Shown one piece after another: positions 41,004 to 49,266 of a stretch of DNA of 64,000 bases. The translations under genes and the position numbers were made by a program. How positions within the stretch are numbered: position 1 is the first letter of the stretch; each line of letters opens with the position of its first letter. This stretch comes from JASFHF01 sp050123335 (GTDB lineage: Bacteria > Pseudomonadota > Gammaproteobacteria > UBA12402), in the NCBI GenBank assembly GCA_050123335.1, contig JASFHH010000002.1, forward strand, positions 1-64,000, given 5' to 3'. Under the pieces are notes generated by a model. That model was not told where the DNA came from. It searched no databases and saw only the letters and a list, made by a program, of their open reading frames with translations.

Positions 41004-41910
41004 TTTGTTATTTTTATCGATCAATGGTTTGATTAGTTTTATATTAGCTAATGTGTTATGGCTTGTATTGCCAAAAAATTTGCAACGTCCAAGATTGGCA
41101 ATAATTCTTTTATTCTTTATATTAAGTGCTTTTATACCTGTAATTGGCGCAATATTTCTGGTGTTATTGACGGTGTTATCTTATTGGTTTGTTAGAGAAA
41201 GGCCAGGAAGATTTATAAGTGTAATAGAACGGCCAATTTTTTTAAGGGAGAAAATTACTAAACCAATTGATTATGGTGAAGGTGGGGCTTGGATGCGAAT
41301 GCGTTCTGATTCTGCTTTAACCTCTAACAGGTTGCAGGCTATGGTTGCAGTGAATTTTGCTAATGTGGCTTTAGTTAATCGATTGAATAGTGAAATGTTA
41401 CATGAAAATAGTGATGAGTTACGTTTGTTTGCTTTTAGTTTGTTGAATGAACAGGCAGTTAAGTTAGATAAATGGATTAGTGAAAATCAAAAAGTGTTAA
41501 AGCAACAAGAATTATCCCAGTTAGAACGTGCGCAAACTGAAAAACGATTGGCATTTTTATACTGGGAATTGGTTTATCAGAATTTAGTGCAAGATGATTT
41601 ATTAAATTATATGTTAAGCAAAGCGTTGCAGTATACTTTAAGTGCAATAGAACAATTGCGTGAAGATTTGGGGTTATGGGTTTTATTGGGGAAAATTTAT
41701 TATCGTAATCGGGACGAAAAACAGGCGGTGGAAGCGTTTTCTATGGCGTTGCGGTTGAGAGCCCCTTATGAAAATGTGCTGCCTTATTTGGCGGCAATTA
41801 ATTTTAAACATCGAGATTACCCCCAACTTAAAGCAACCTTAAGTAAGGGCAAAACTTTAACAGATGTTCCTAGATTGTGGGAAGTAGTGCAATTTTGGGG
41901 TGGAACATGA
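40993..41910 (+). CDS. pelE: PelE, inner-membrane TPR protein
   Basis: PelE has two N-terminal membrane helices (residues 5-24 and 33-57) and a cytoplasmic part ending in TPR-like helices (DLGLWVLLGKIYYRNRDEKQ, AVEAFSMALRLRAPYENV). It belongs to the inner-membrane PelDEG synthase complex. 305 residues against about 329. Start and stop overlap pelD (11 bp) and pelF (ATGA), so the three are translationally coupled. Confidence 0.9.
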   Translation: MQNDLLFLSINGLISFILANVLWLVLPKNLQRPRLAIILLFFILSAFIPVIGAIFLVLLTVLSYWFVRERPGRFISVIERPIFLREKITKPIDYGEGGAWMRMRSDSALTSNRLQAMVAVNFANVALVNRLNSEMLHENSDELRLFAFSLLNEQAVKLDKWISENQKVLKQQELSQLERAQTEKRLAFLYWELVYQNLVQDDLLNYMLSKALQYTLSAIEQLREDLGLWVLLGKIYYRNRDEKQAVEAFSMALRLRAPYENVLPYLAAINFKHRDYPQLKATLSKGKTLTDVPRLWEVVQFWGGT

Positions 41911-43427
41911 TTGGTGAAAATTATCCACGGGCAAAAGAAGCAGATATTGCACTTTTAATGGAGGGTTCATATCCTTTTGTTGTTGGTGGTGTTTCACATT
42001 GGACGCACCAAATAATAAATGCTTTTCCGCAATTTAAATTTGCGGTTATTTTCATTGGTTCTAGTCCAGAAGATTATAAAGAAGGAATGCGTTACCAATT
42101 ACCTAAAAATGTAGTGCATTTTGAAACCCATTATTTATATTCAACCCAAGAAGATTTCATTGATGTTAAAAAACTGCAAAATAAATCGTTAGTGTCGTTT
42201 AATTTATTGCAAGATTTTTTAGCTCAACATAATGGGCAGATTGCAGATAGATTTCACGGGTTGGATTTTCATATTGATGTCGATTCTCATGTTAAATATG
42301 AGCATTTCTTTTATTCCAAACCATCTTGGGATTTTATTGTAAATAATTACACTAAATATTGTACCGACCCATCATTTATTGATTATTTTTGGAATATTAT
42401 GAATATTCAACGACCATTATGGCAGATTGCCTCAATTGTTGAGGATTTTATTAAGGTCAAAATGGTGCATACTGTTTCTACTGGTTATGCTGGTTTTTTT
42501 GGGGCGTTGTTGAATTTTTATCATCATTATCCTTTGGTTTTGACGGAACATGGTATTTATACCAAAGAACGGCGCATTGAATTATTACAAACGAAATTAA
42601 TTGGGGAAGATGATCAAACTCAAAGATTTGCAACAGAAATGGGTTATATTCGCAATTTATGGATACGTTATTTTGATTTGTTAGCGCGTATTTGCTATGA
42701 AGTTGCAAATCCAATTACTAGTTTATTTACTTTGGCAAGAGATAAGCAAATTGAAGAAGGCGCGCAACAGGAAAAAACGACAATTATTCCTAATGGAATA
42801 GATATTGCGAAATTTAGTAAATTGCGTGCATTGAGAGAAGAAAAAATTCCTTCGATATTATGTTTAATTGGTCGGGTAGTATCAATTAAGGATGTAAAAA
42901 CGTTTATTCGGGCGATGAATGTTGTAGTACAACATATACCAGAGGCACAAGGTTGGATAGCTGGTCCTGTGGACGAAGAGCCAGAATATTTTCAAGAATG
43001 TAAGAATTTAGTTACAGTTTTAGAATTGGAAGATCATGTCAAGTTTTTCCCTGGCAGACAGGATGTAACTAAAATATTTCCGCGGATTGGTTTAATGATG
43101 CTAAGTTCTATTAGTGAAGGAATGCCGTTAGTTCTCTTGGAAGGTTTTGCTTCGGGTGTGCCTGCAGTTGCTACTGATGTGGGTGCGTGTCGCGAATTAA
43201 TTTTTGGTAGAGATGCGGAAGATAAAAAACTAGGCGCAGCAGGAGAGATAGTATATATCGCTAATCCACAAGCTTTAGCTGATGCTGCGGTAAGGTTGTT
43301 GCAAAATCCTAAGAGTTGGCAAAATGCACAACATGCAGCGATAGCTAGAGTAGAAAAGTATTTTGATCAACAACAGATGTTTGCAAAATTTAAATCAATA
43401 TATGAAAAGGTTTTGCAGGGAGCCTAA
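41907..43427 (+). CDS. pelF: PelF, glycosyltransferase of Pel synthesis
   Basis: PelF is the GT4 family transferase that polymerises GalNAc from UDP-sugar. The 506-residue protein begins ADIALLMEGSYPFVVGGVSHW, includes LTEHGIYTKERRIELL, and has the GT4 nucleotide-sugar site ISEGMPLVLLEGFASGVPAV with the EX7E glutamates. ATG 41907 forms an ATGA overlap with pelE and gives the usual length, so the upstream TTG/GTG extension to 41877 is rejected. Confidence 0.95.
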   Translation: MIGENYPRAKEADIALLMEGSYPFVVGGVSHWTHQIINAFPQFKFAVIFIGSSPEDYKEGMRYQLPKNVVHFETHYLYSTQEDFIDVKKLQNKSLVSFNLLQDFLAQHNGQIADRFHGLDFHIDVDSHVKYEHFFYSKPSWDFIVNNYTKYCTDPSFIDYFWNIMNIQRPLWQIASIVEDFIKVKMVHTVSTGYAGFFGALLNFYHHYPLVLTEHGIYTKERRIELLQTKLIGEDDQTQRFATEMGYIRNLWIRYFDLLARICYEVANPITSLFTLARDKQIEEGAQQEKTTIIPNGIDIAKFSKLRALREEKIPSILCLIGRVVSIKDVKTFIRAMNVVVQHIPEAQGWIAGPVDEEPEYFQECKNLVTVLELEDHVKFFPGRQDVTKIFPRIGLMMLSSISEGMPLVLLEGFASGVPAVATDVGACRELIFGRDAEDKKLGAAGEIVYIANPQALADAAVRLLQNPKSWQNAQHAAIARVEKYFDQQQMFAKFKSIYEKVLQGA

Positions 43428-43430
43428 TTT

Positions 43431-44801
43431 ATGGCAGGTATTGGATTTGAATTACGTAAATTATTGCGTCGAGGCAGCTATTTAAATATCGCGCGTGCGT
43501 ATGGTTATGCCGGAATTATTAGTGCAGGTCCTTGGGTTATTTCTATTTGTGGTATTATTGCTTTAGATTTTTTAAAATATTTTGATATCACACAAGCGAG
43601 TATTATTCAACAGTTTCAGGTTTCTATTACTTATCTTATAGCTTTAAGTTTAATATTCAGCGGATTTACGCAACATAGTTTTACTAGATATGTTGCTGAT
43701 CGTTTATTCGAAAAGAAGTTTGATTATGTAGTTCCTAATTTTAATGGGGTATTGTTAGTATTAACAGCTGTGAGTGGTTTATTTGGATTTATTTTAGCTA
43801 ACGTATTTTTTTTGCAACAGGATTTTTATTTTCGTTTATTTATGAGTGGTTCATTTGTTGTGCTATGTAATATTTGGTTTACTACTAATTTACTTTCTGG
43901 TTTGAAAAATTATCGTTCTATATTATTAGCTTTTTTTGTTGGTTATAGTATATCTGTGTATTTAGGTTATCTATTACGTTTTCATGGTTTAGATGGTTTG
44001 CTGGGCGGTTTTTTTGTCGGACAATTTGTTTTATTAGCAGGCATGTTAATAATTTTATATTATTACTATCCATCCAATCGAATCATTGATTTTGATTTTT
44101 TGCGTCCAGGAAGAGTTTTTTTTACTTTGGTTTTTACTAGTTTATTTTACAACTTGGGGATTTGGGTAGATAAATTTATTTTTTGGTATTCTCCTTTAAC
44201 TAGTCATTCAGTTTTGGGTCCTTTACATATATCTGTTATTTATGATTTACCGATTTTTCTTGCGTATTTAGCAATTATTCCGGGGATGGCTATTTTTTTG
44301 TTCCGCGTAGAAACTAATTTTGTAGAATATTATAATTATTATTATGATTCTGTTCGTAATGGCGATACTTTGTTTAATATTATTGGAGCTAGATATCAAA
44401 TGGCTGATGCGGCACGTCAAGGTATATTTGATATTATACGAATTCAGGGGATAACTATTTTTACTATATTTATCTTGGGGCCAAAGTTGTTATCGTTTTT
44501 ACATGTATCAAAACATTATATATATTTGCTTAATATAGATATAGTTGGTACGAGTTTGTTAGTTATTTTTTTGGCTTTATTGAATTATATGTTTTATTTA
44601 GATCGGCGTGTAAGCGCATTAGTTTTAAATGTGTTATTTTTTGTTTTTAATGCGATATTAACTTTGTGGACTATTCATCTTGGAGTTTTTTACTTTGGTT
44701 ATGGTTTTGTATTAGCTTTGTTATTAGTTAATGTTATTGCAGTTTTAATATTAAATCATGATTTTGATAATTTAGAATATATTACTTTTATGCGGAAATA
44801 G
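43431..44801 (+). CDS. pelG: PelG, polysaccharide-export membrane protein
   Basis: PelG is a 12-helix inner-membrane protein of the polysaccharide exporter (MATE/Wzx-like) superfamily and moves Pel across the inner membrane. The 456-residue length equals that of Pseudomonas PelG. The start (MAGIGFELRKLLRRGSYLN) is a strong family signature. Membrane helices run throughout, and FYNLGIWVDKFIFWYSP lies in the middle. CAGGGAG precedes the ATG, 3 bp after pelF. A strong terminator at 44941 closes the operon. Confidence 0.95.
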   Translation: MAGIGFELRKLLRRGSYLNIARAYGYAGIISAGPWVISICGIIALDFLKYFDITQASIIQQFQVSITYLIALSLIFSGFTQHSFTRYVADRLFEKKFDYVVPNFNGVLLVLTAVSGLFGFILANVFFLQQDFYFRLFMSGSFVVLCNIWFTTNLLSGLKNYRSILLAFFVGYSISVYLGYLLRFHGLDGLLGGFFVGQFVLLAGMLIILYYYYPSNRIIDFDFLRPGRVFFTLVFTSLFYNLGIWVDKFIFWYSPLTSHSVLGPLHISVIYDLPIFLAYLAIIPGMAIFLFRVETNFVEYYNYYYDSVRNGDTLFNIIGARYQMADAARQGIFDIIRIQGITIFTIFILGPKLLSFLHVSKHYIYLLNIDIVGTSLLVIFLALLNYMFYLDRRVSALVLNVLFFVFNAILTLWTIHLGVFYFGYGFVLALLLVNVIAVLILNHDFDNLEYITFMRK

Positions 44802-44940
44802 TTGTGTTTCATTAAGTTTATATTTGGCTTCAAGGTTTTGTCAAGAAGTACAAAAAAGTAATTGATCCTTCTAAACCTCTGTGCCATACTTACTTTAAAT
44901 TTAATTAACAACAAGAGCAACAGCAAGGATTCTGTAATTG

Positions 44941-44977
44941 AAAGGCCTGAGAGGTGGATACTCAGGCCTTTTTTTTT
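44941..44977 (+). terminator. Strong intrinsic terminator after the pel operon
   Basis: An 11-bp stem (AAAGGCCTGAG, 44941-44951, with CTCAGGCCTTT, 44961-44971) is followed by an uninterrupted T tract to 44977. It lies 140 bp after pelG and 28 bp before the next gene. Confidence 0.9.
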
Positions 44978-45004
44978 ACTGTGAATCAATAGGAGAATAA
45001 TAAT

Positions 45005-46024
45005 ATGGTAAAAAATAAACCAATAGAGAAGCAGGATTGTTATCTACAAATCAAAAATGTTTTAGATGAGGCTAGATCTAAAATTTATAGGCAAATTAAC
45101 TCGGTTATGGTTCAGGCTTATTGGAATATTGGAAGAATTATAGTTGAAGAAGAGCAGCAGGGTAAAGCGAAAGCTGGGTATGGTAGCAAATTGCTGGAAA
45201 ATCTATCAGAAAGGTTAACAAAGGATTTTGGTAGGGGGTTCAAGACTAGCAATTTGTGGGATATGCGTAAGTTGTATCTTACTTTTCCAATTCTCCAGGC
45301 ACTGCCTGGAGAATTGAGCTGGACGCATTATCGTATCCTACTAAGGGTTGAAGAGGAAAATGCTAGAAATTTCTACCTTAATGAGTGTGCAGAATCTCGC
45401 TGGAGTACTAGGGAATTAGAGCGCCAGATCAATTCTATGCTATTTGAGCGATTGGCTGCAAGCAAAGATAAAGCCAAGGTCAAAGCTTTGGCTGAAAAAG
45501 GGCAGATTATTCAGATGCCAAGTGATGCTATCAAAGATCCGTATATTTTTGAATTTCTTGGTTGGCCAGAGCAGTATACTTTTTCAGAAAGCGATTTAGA
45601 AACTGCTTTGATAGATAATTTAAAAGGATTTTTATTGGAGTTGGGTAAGGGGTTCAGCTTTGTAGCTAGACAACAGCGCATTACTTTGGAAAATGATCAT
45701 TTTTATATTGATTTGGTTTTTTACAATCGGTTGTTGCGGAATTTCGTATTAATAGATTTGAAATTAGGTAAGCTAACACATCAAGATCTTGGTCAAATGC
45801 AAATGTATGTGAATTATTATGACCGTATTGTTAAATCAAAAGATGAAGATTCTACGGTCGGTATAGTGCTATGCAAAGACAAAAACGAAACGGTAGCAAA
45901 ATTTACTTTGCCAGAAGATAATAAAAATATTTTTGCATCGAAATACAAGCCGTATTTGCCTACTGAAGAAGAATTGATGCGAGAAATTGAAGCAATTTCG
46001 GCGAGGTTGGAAACGAAAAAATAG
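45005..46024 (+). CDS. YhcG/DUF1016 family PD-(D/E)xK nuclease-like protein
   Basis: A 339-residue protein with the DUF1016 N-terminal domain (YWNIGRIIVEEEQQGKAKAG, LPGELSWTHYRILLRVE) and C-terminal PDDEXK nuclease domain (FYIDLVFYNRLLRNFVLIDL followed by Lys). The family is common in accessory regions, some near restriction or phage-defence genes, but its role is not established. AGGAG precedes the ATG. It lies between the pel terminator and the lanthipeptide exporter genes. Confidence 0.93.
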   Translation: MVKNKPIEKQDCYLQIKNVLDEARSKIYRQINSVMVQAYWNIGRIIVEEEQQGKAKAGYGSKLLENLSERLTKDFGRGFKTSNLWDMRKLYLTFPILQALPGELSWTHYRILLRVEEENARNFYLNECAESRWSTRELERQINSMLFERLAASKDKAKVKALAEKGQIIQMPSDAIKDPYIFEFLGWPEQYTFSESDLETALIDNLKGFLLELGKGFSFVARQQRITLENDHFYIDLVFYNRLLRNFVLIDLKLGKLTHQDLGQMQMYVNYYDRIVKSKDEDSTVGIVLCKDKNETVAKFTLPEDNKNIFASKYKPYLPTEEELMREIEAISARLETKK

Positions 46025-46179
46025 TAAGATTTATGTAGGATAGTAAATGAATTTTCCTATAAAAATAGATTTAGGAATTAAAACACTTTGTTCTAAATTG
46101 CAATTTCTTTTTAGAAGGTTTAAAATCTTAGTTTGCATGGTAAAAAGATATACTTTTAACGAGCAAAGGATTTTCTCAT

Positions 46180-47112
46180 ATGGCAAAGATAAGATTTCGT
46201 AAAGAGGCAACAAAAAAGATCTTTTCACCAGAGCAGCTAGATCTATTAACTACAATTGCTCCCAGTCGTAATTGGCTGATATTGGTCACAATTGCTGTTT
46301 TACTTGTTTTTGTTGTTTTTTGGGGTTTTTTCGGAGCCATACCTACAACGGTAGATGTTAGAGGGATAGTTATCGATGCTGCTGTGAATGATGTTTATGC
46401 TCCTGTTACTGGTTATAATCAGTCTTTGAATATAAAGCTTGGTGACCAGGTTCATGCAGGTGAGGAATTGTTGAGAATTATTCCGCCAGATTTATATATC
46501 AAATTAGTTGCAGTAAAATCTCGCTTGGAAAAACAAAGGAATAACCAGAAATTGCAACAGGAGTTAATAAGTATAAATAAGCAAATTATGCAGCAGGCAA
46601 TTTATGTTATATCTCCTTATACCGGCAGGATAGTGGAATTAGACATACAATCTGGAGAATATGTTGATAAACACCAATTGTTATTACGCATCGAGCGTTT
46701 TCAGACAGATGCTGCTGGTTTGCATGCGATATTATTCGTTTCACCAATCGAAGGTAAACGTATAAAAACGGGAATGAAGGTGCAGCTGGCTCCTTCAACA
46801 GTACGTCCTGAGGAGTATGGTTATCTTTTGGGAAAAGTCAGCTATGTTTCAAAGTATTCAGTAACATCATTTGATATAGTAAATATTTTGGGAAATAGAG
46901 ATTTTACCAAAGCATTCTCAAGAGGTTTAATGCCTTTAGAGGTAAGGGTAAAGCTTATTCCTGATTCAAAAACGCAATCTGGTTACAAATGGTCTTCTTC
47001 TAAAGGACCACCGATTCGGATAGATTCGGGTACTTTTTGTATGGGTAAAGTTATTATTGGTCGAATCAGACCGATAAATCTCGTGCTTCCTGCTTTAAGG
47101 GGGGCGTTTTGA
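46180..47112 (+). CDS. NHLM bacteriocin system secretion protein (HlyD-like)
   Basis: A 310-residue periplasmic adaptor: one membrane helix (residues 32-52, LVTIAVLLVFVVFWGFFGAI), a biotinyl-lipoyl-like domain (VYAPVTGYNQSLNIKLGDQV) and a second half-motif after a coiled coil (ISPYTGRIVELDIQSGEYVD). It matches the secretion component of NHLM-type systems that export peptides with nitrile-hydratase-like leaders. Its partners, two ABC transporters, follow at 4 and 5 bp. The order adaptor, C39-ABC, ABC is the usual one. Confidence 0.88.
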   Translation: MAKIRFRKEATKKIFSPEQLDLLTTIAPSRNWLILVTIAVLLVFVVFWGFFGAIPTTVDVRGIVIDAAVNDVYAPVTGYNQSLNIKLGDQVHAGEELLRIIPPDLYIKLVAVKSRLEKQRNNQKLQQELISINKQIMQQAIYVISPYTGRIVELDIQSGEYVDKHQLLLRIERFQTDAAGLHAILFVSPIEGKRIKTGMKVQLAPSTVRPEEYGYLLGKVSYVSKYSVTSFDIVNILGNRDFTKAFSRGLMPLEVRVKLIPDSKTQSGYKWSSSKGPPIRIDSGTFCMGKVIIGRIRPINLVLPALRGAF

Positions 47113-47116
47113 ACGA

Positions 47117-49261
47117 ATGAGAAGAGTTAAGACTCCAACTGTTCTTCAAATGGAAGCCGTTGAGTGCGGAGCGGCTGCATTAGGAATAATTTTAGCTTAT
47201 TATGGTAATTTTGTTCCATTAGAGAAGCTTAGAATTGAATGCGGGGTTTCAAGAGATGGCAGTAAGGCTTCCAATGTTGTTAAAGTTGCGCGCAAATATG
47301 GACTTGATGCCCAGGGAATAAATGTAGATCTTGAAGGTTTGGCTAATCTTAAAATGCCAGTTATTCTTTTTTGGGGGTTTGCTCATTTTGTAGTTCTCGA
47401 AGGTATAAAAGGCAAAAAAGTTTATCTTAATGATCCGGCTGCTGGGCCTAGAACAGTTTCCTGGCAAGAATTGGGTGAATATTTTACCGGGATTGCGCTT
47501 ACATTTGCGCCAACGGACAGATTGCAAAAAACAGCAAAATCACGAACTTTATTCAAGGCGATTAAAAATAAATTAATTAATTGTAAACAGTTGTTGCTTT
47601 TTATTATTTTAACAGGATTTTTTTTAGTGTTGCCTGGTTTGGTAATACCAGCTTATACTAAAATTTTTGTTGATAACATTGTAGTTGCAAAAATGAATAA
47701 TTGGTTTGCAGCGCTTATAGTGGCAATGATTCTTACAGTGTTTGTTTATGGTATTTTAACATGGTTGCAGCAATTTTATTTAACCAAGTTAGATTTAAAG
47801 TTAACTATTTCAAATACGGCTAAGTTTTTGCATCACATGTTGCATCTTCCAATTGAATTTTTTAGTCAAAGATTTGTTGGTGATCTTATTTATCGAATAC
47901 AACTTAATAAAAATGTAGCACGACTTTTATCAGGAAATTTAGCTTCAAGTTTGGTTAGTTTAATGATGGTGATTTTCTTTGCGATGTTGATGTTTTATTA
48001 CGATGTTGTTTTAACAATAATTGGTATTGTGAGTACTGTGATAATTTTAATAGCGTTAAAAATAATATACAGAAAACAAATGGATCTTAATCGACGACAA
48101 AAAATAGAATTTGGTAAGACCATAGGAATAACAATGCGCAGCTTGCAAATTATAGAGACTATAAAATCATCTGGTTTAGAGGGAGATATATTTTCACGTT
48201 TGTCAGGACAGATGGCAAAAATGACAAATGTTCAGCAAGAATCGGGCTCCATTAGTAACGTTTTAAATTCAATTTATCCGTTGGTAACAATGTTAACTAC
48301 TACAACGGTGTTAATAGTAGGTGCGATGCGGGTTATCGAGGGTGATTTAAGTATTGGTACGTTAGTGGCTTTTCAATCTCTTATGCTATGTTTTTTAACG
48401 CCAGTAGTACGAATTGCGACATTATTTCAGGATGTTCAACAGCTACATACCAGCATTGAAAGGTTAGATGACGTTTTTCACTATCCAGTTTGTGGTTGTT
48501 TTACTGCAAAAAAAAGCAAGAAATTTAAGAAAGCAAAATTATCCGGCAACCTTTTGGTTGATAATATAAGTTTTGGTTATAATCCTCTTGAAGAGCCTTT
48601 GATTAAAAATTTCAGTTGTGAATTATCTCCAGGGAAAAAAATAGCTTTAGTTGGAAAAACTGGTTCAGGCAAATCAACTATTAGCAAATTAATTGCTGGT
48701 TTATATCAGCCGTGGGAAGGAAAAATTCTTTTTGATGGAGAGCCGTGTTTTTCTATTCCTAGGAATATTTTTATTAGCTCTTTGGCCATGGTAGATCAGG
48801 AAGTGGTGCTTTTTGCTGGAACAGTGCGTGATAATATAACAATGTGGAATGAAACCATAAGTGATAATAGAATTATTCAAGCTGCAAAAGATGCATGTAT
48901 ACATGAGGATATCATAGCTAAATTCGGTGGTTATGAAGGGAAAGTTAATGAAAATGGTAATAATTTTAGTGGCGGTCAAAGACAGTTATTAGAAATTGCG
49001 CGTGCTTTAGTTGTTGATCCTTCCATATTGATTTTAGATGAGGCCACCAGTGCTTTAGATGCTTATACAGAACAAAAGATTCAGGATAATTTAAATCGTG
49101 TAGGGTGTGCATGTTTGATTGTTGCTCATAGGCTTAGTACTGTAAAATATTGTGATGAAATAATTGTGATTGATAATGGTGAAATCATACAACGTGGCAC
49201 GCACGAACAATTAGAAAATGAAAAAGAAGGGTTGTATTACCAATTAATAAGGATGTATTAA
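47117..49261 (+). CDS. NHLM system peptidase/ABC transporter (C39 domain)
   Basis: A 714-residue bifunctional exporter. The C39 cysteine peptidase domain covers residues 1-130, with Cys17 in QMEAVECGAAALG, His90 in FAHFVVLEG and Asp106 in LNDPAAG, the catalytic triad that cuts leaders after GG/GA-type sites. Six membrane helices follow, then an ABC ATPase with Walker A VGKTGSGKST near residue 515, signature FSGGQRQLLE and Walker B ILILDEATSALD. It should remove the leaders of the two precursors encoded nearby (ending LAAG and VIAG) and export the modified cores. Confidence 0.94.
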   Translation: MRRVKTPTVLQMEAVECGAAALGIILAYYGNFVPLEKLRIECGVSRDGSKASNVVKVARKYGLDAQGINVDLEGLANLKMPVILFWGFAHFVVLEGIKGKKVYLNDPAAGPRTVSWQELGEYFTGIALTFAPTDRLQKTAKSRTLFKAIKNKLINCKQLLLFIILTGFFLVLPGLVIPAYTKIFVDNIVVAKMNNWFAALIVAMILTVFVYGILTWLQQFYLTKLDLKLTISNTAKFLHHMLHLPIEFFSQRFVGDLIYRIQLNKNVARLLSGNLASSLVSLMMVIFFAMLMFYYDVVLTIIGIVSTVIILIALKIIYRKQMDLNRRQKIEFGKTIGITMRSLQIIETIKSSGLEGDIFSRLSGQMAKMTNVQQESGSISNVLNSIYPLVTMLTTTTVLIVGAMRVIEGDLSIGTLVAFQSLMLCFLTPVVRIATLFQDVQQLHTSIERLDDVFHYPVCGCFTAKKSKKFKKAKLSGNLLVDNISFGYNPLEEPLIKNFSCELSPGKKIALVGKTGSGKSTISKLIAGLYQPWEGKILFDGEPCFSIPRNIFISSLAMVDQEVVLFAGTVRDNITMWNETISDNRIIQAAKDACIHEDIIAKFGGYEGKVNENGNNFSGGQRQLLEIARALVVDPSILILDEATSALDAYTEQKIQDNLNRVGCACLIVAHRLSTVKYCDEIIVIDNGEIIQRGTHEQLENEKEGLYYQLIRMY

Positions 49262-49266
49262 ATACG

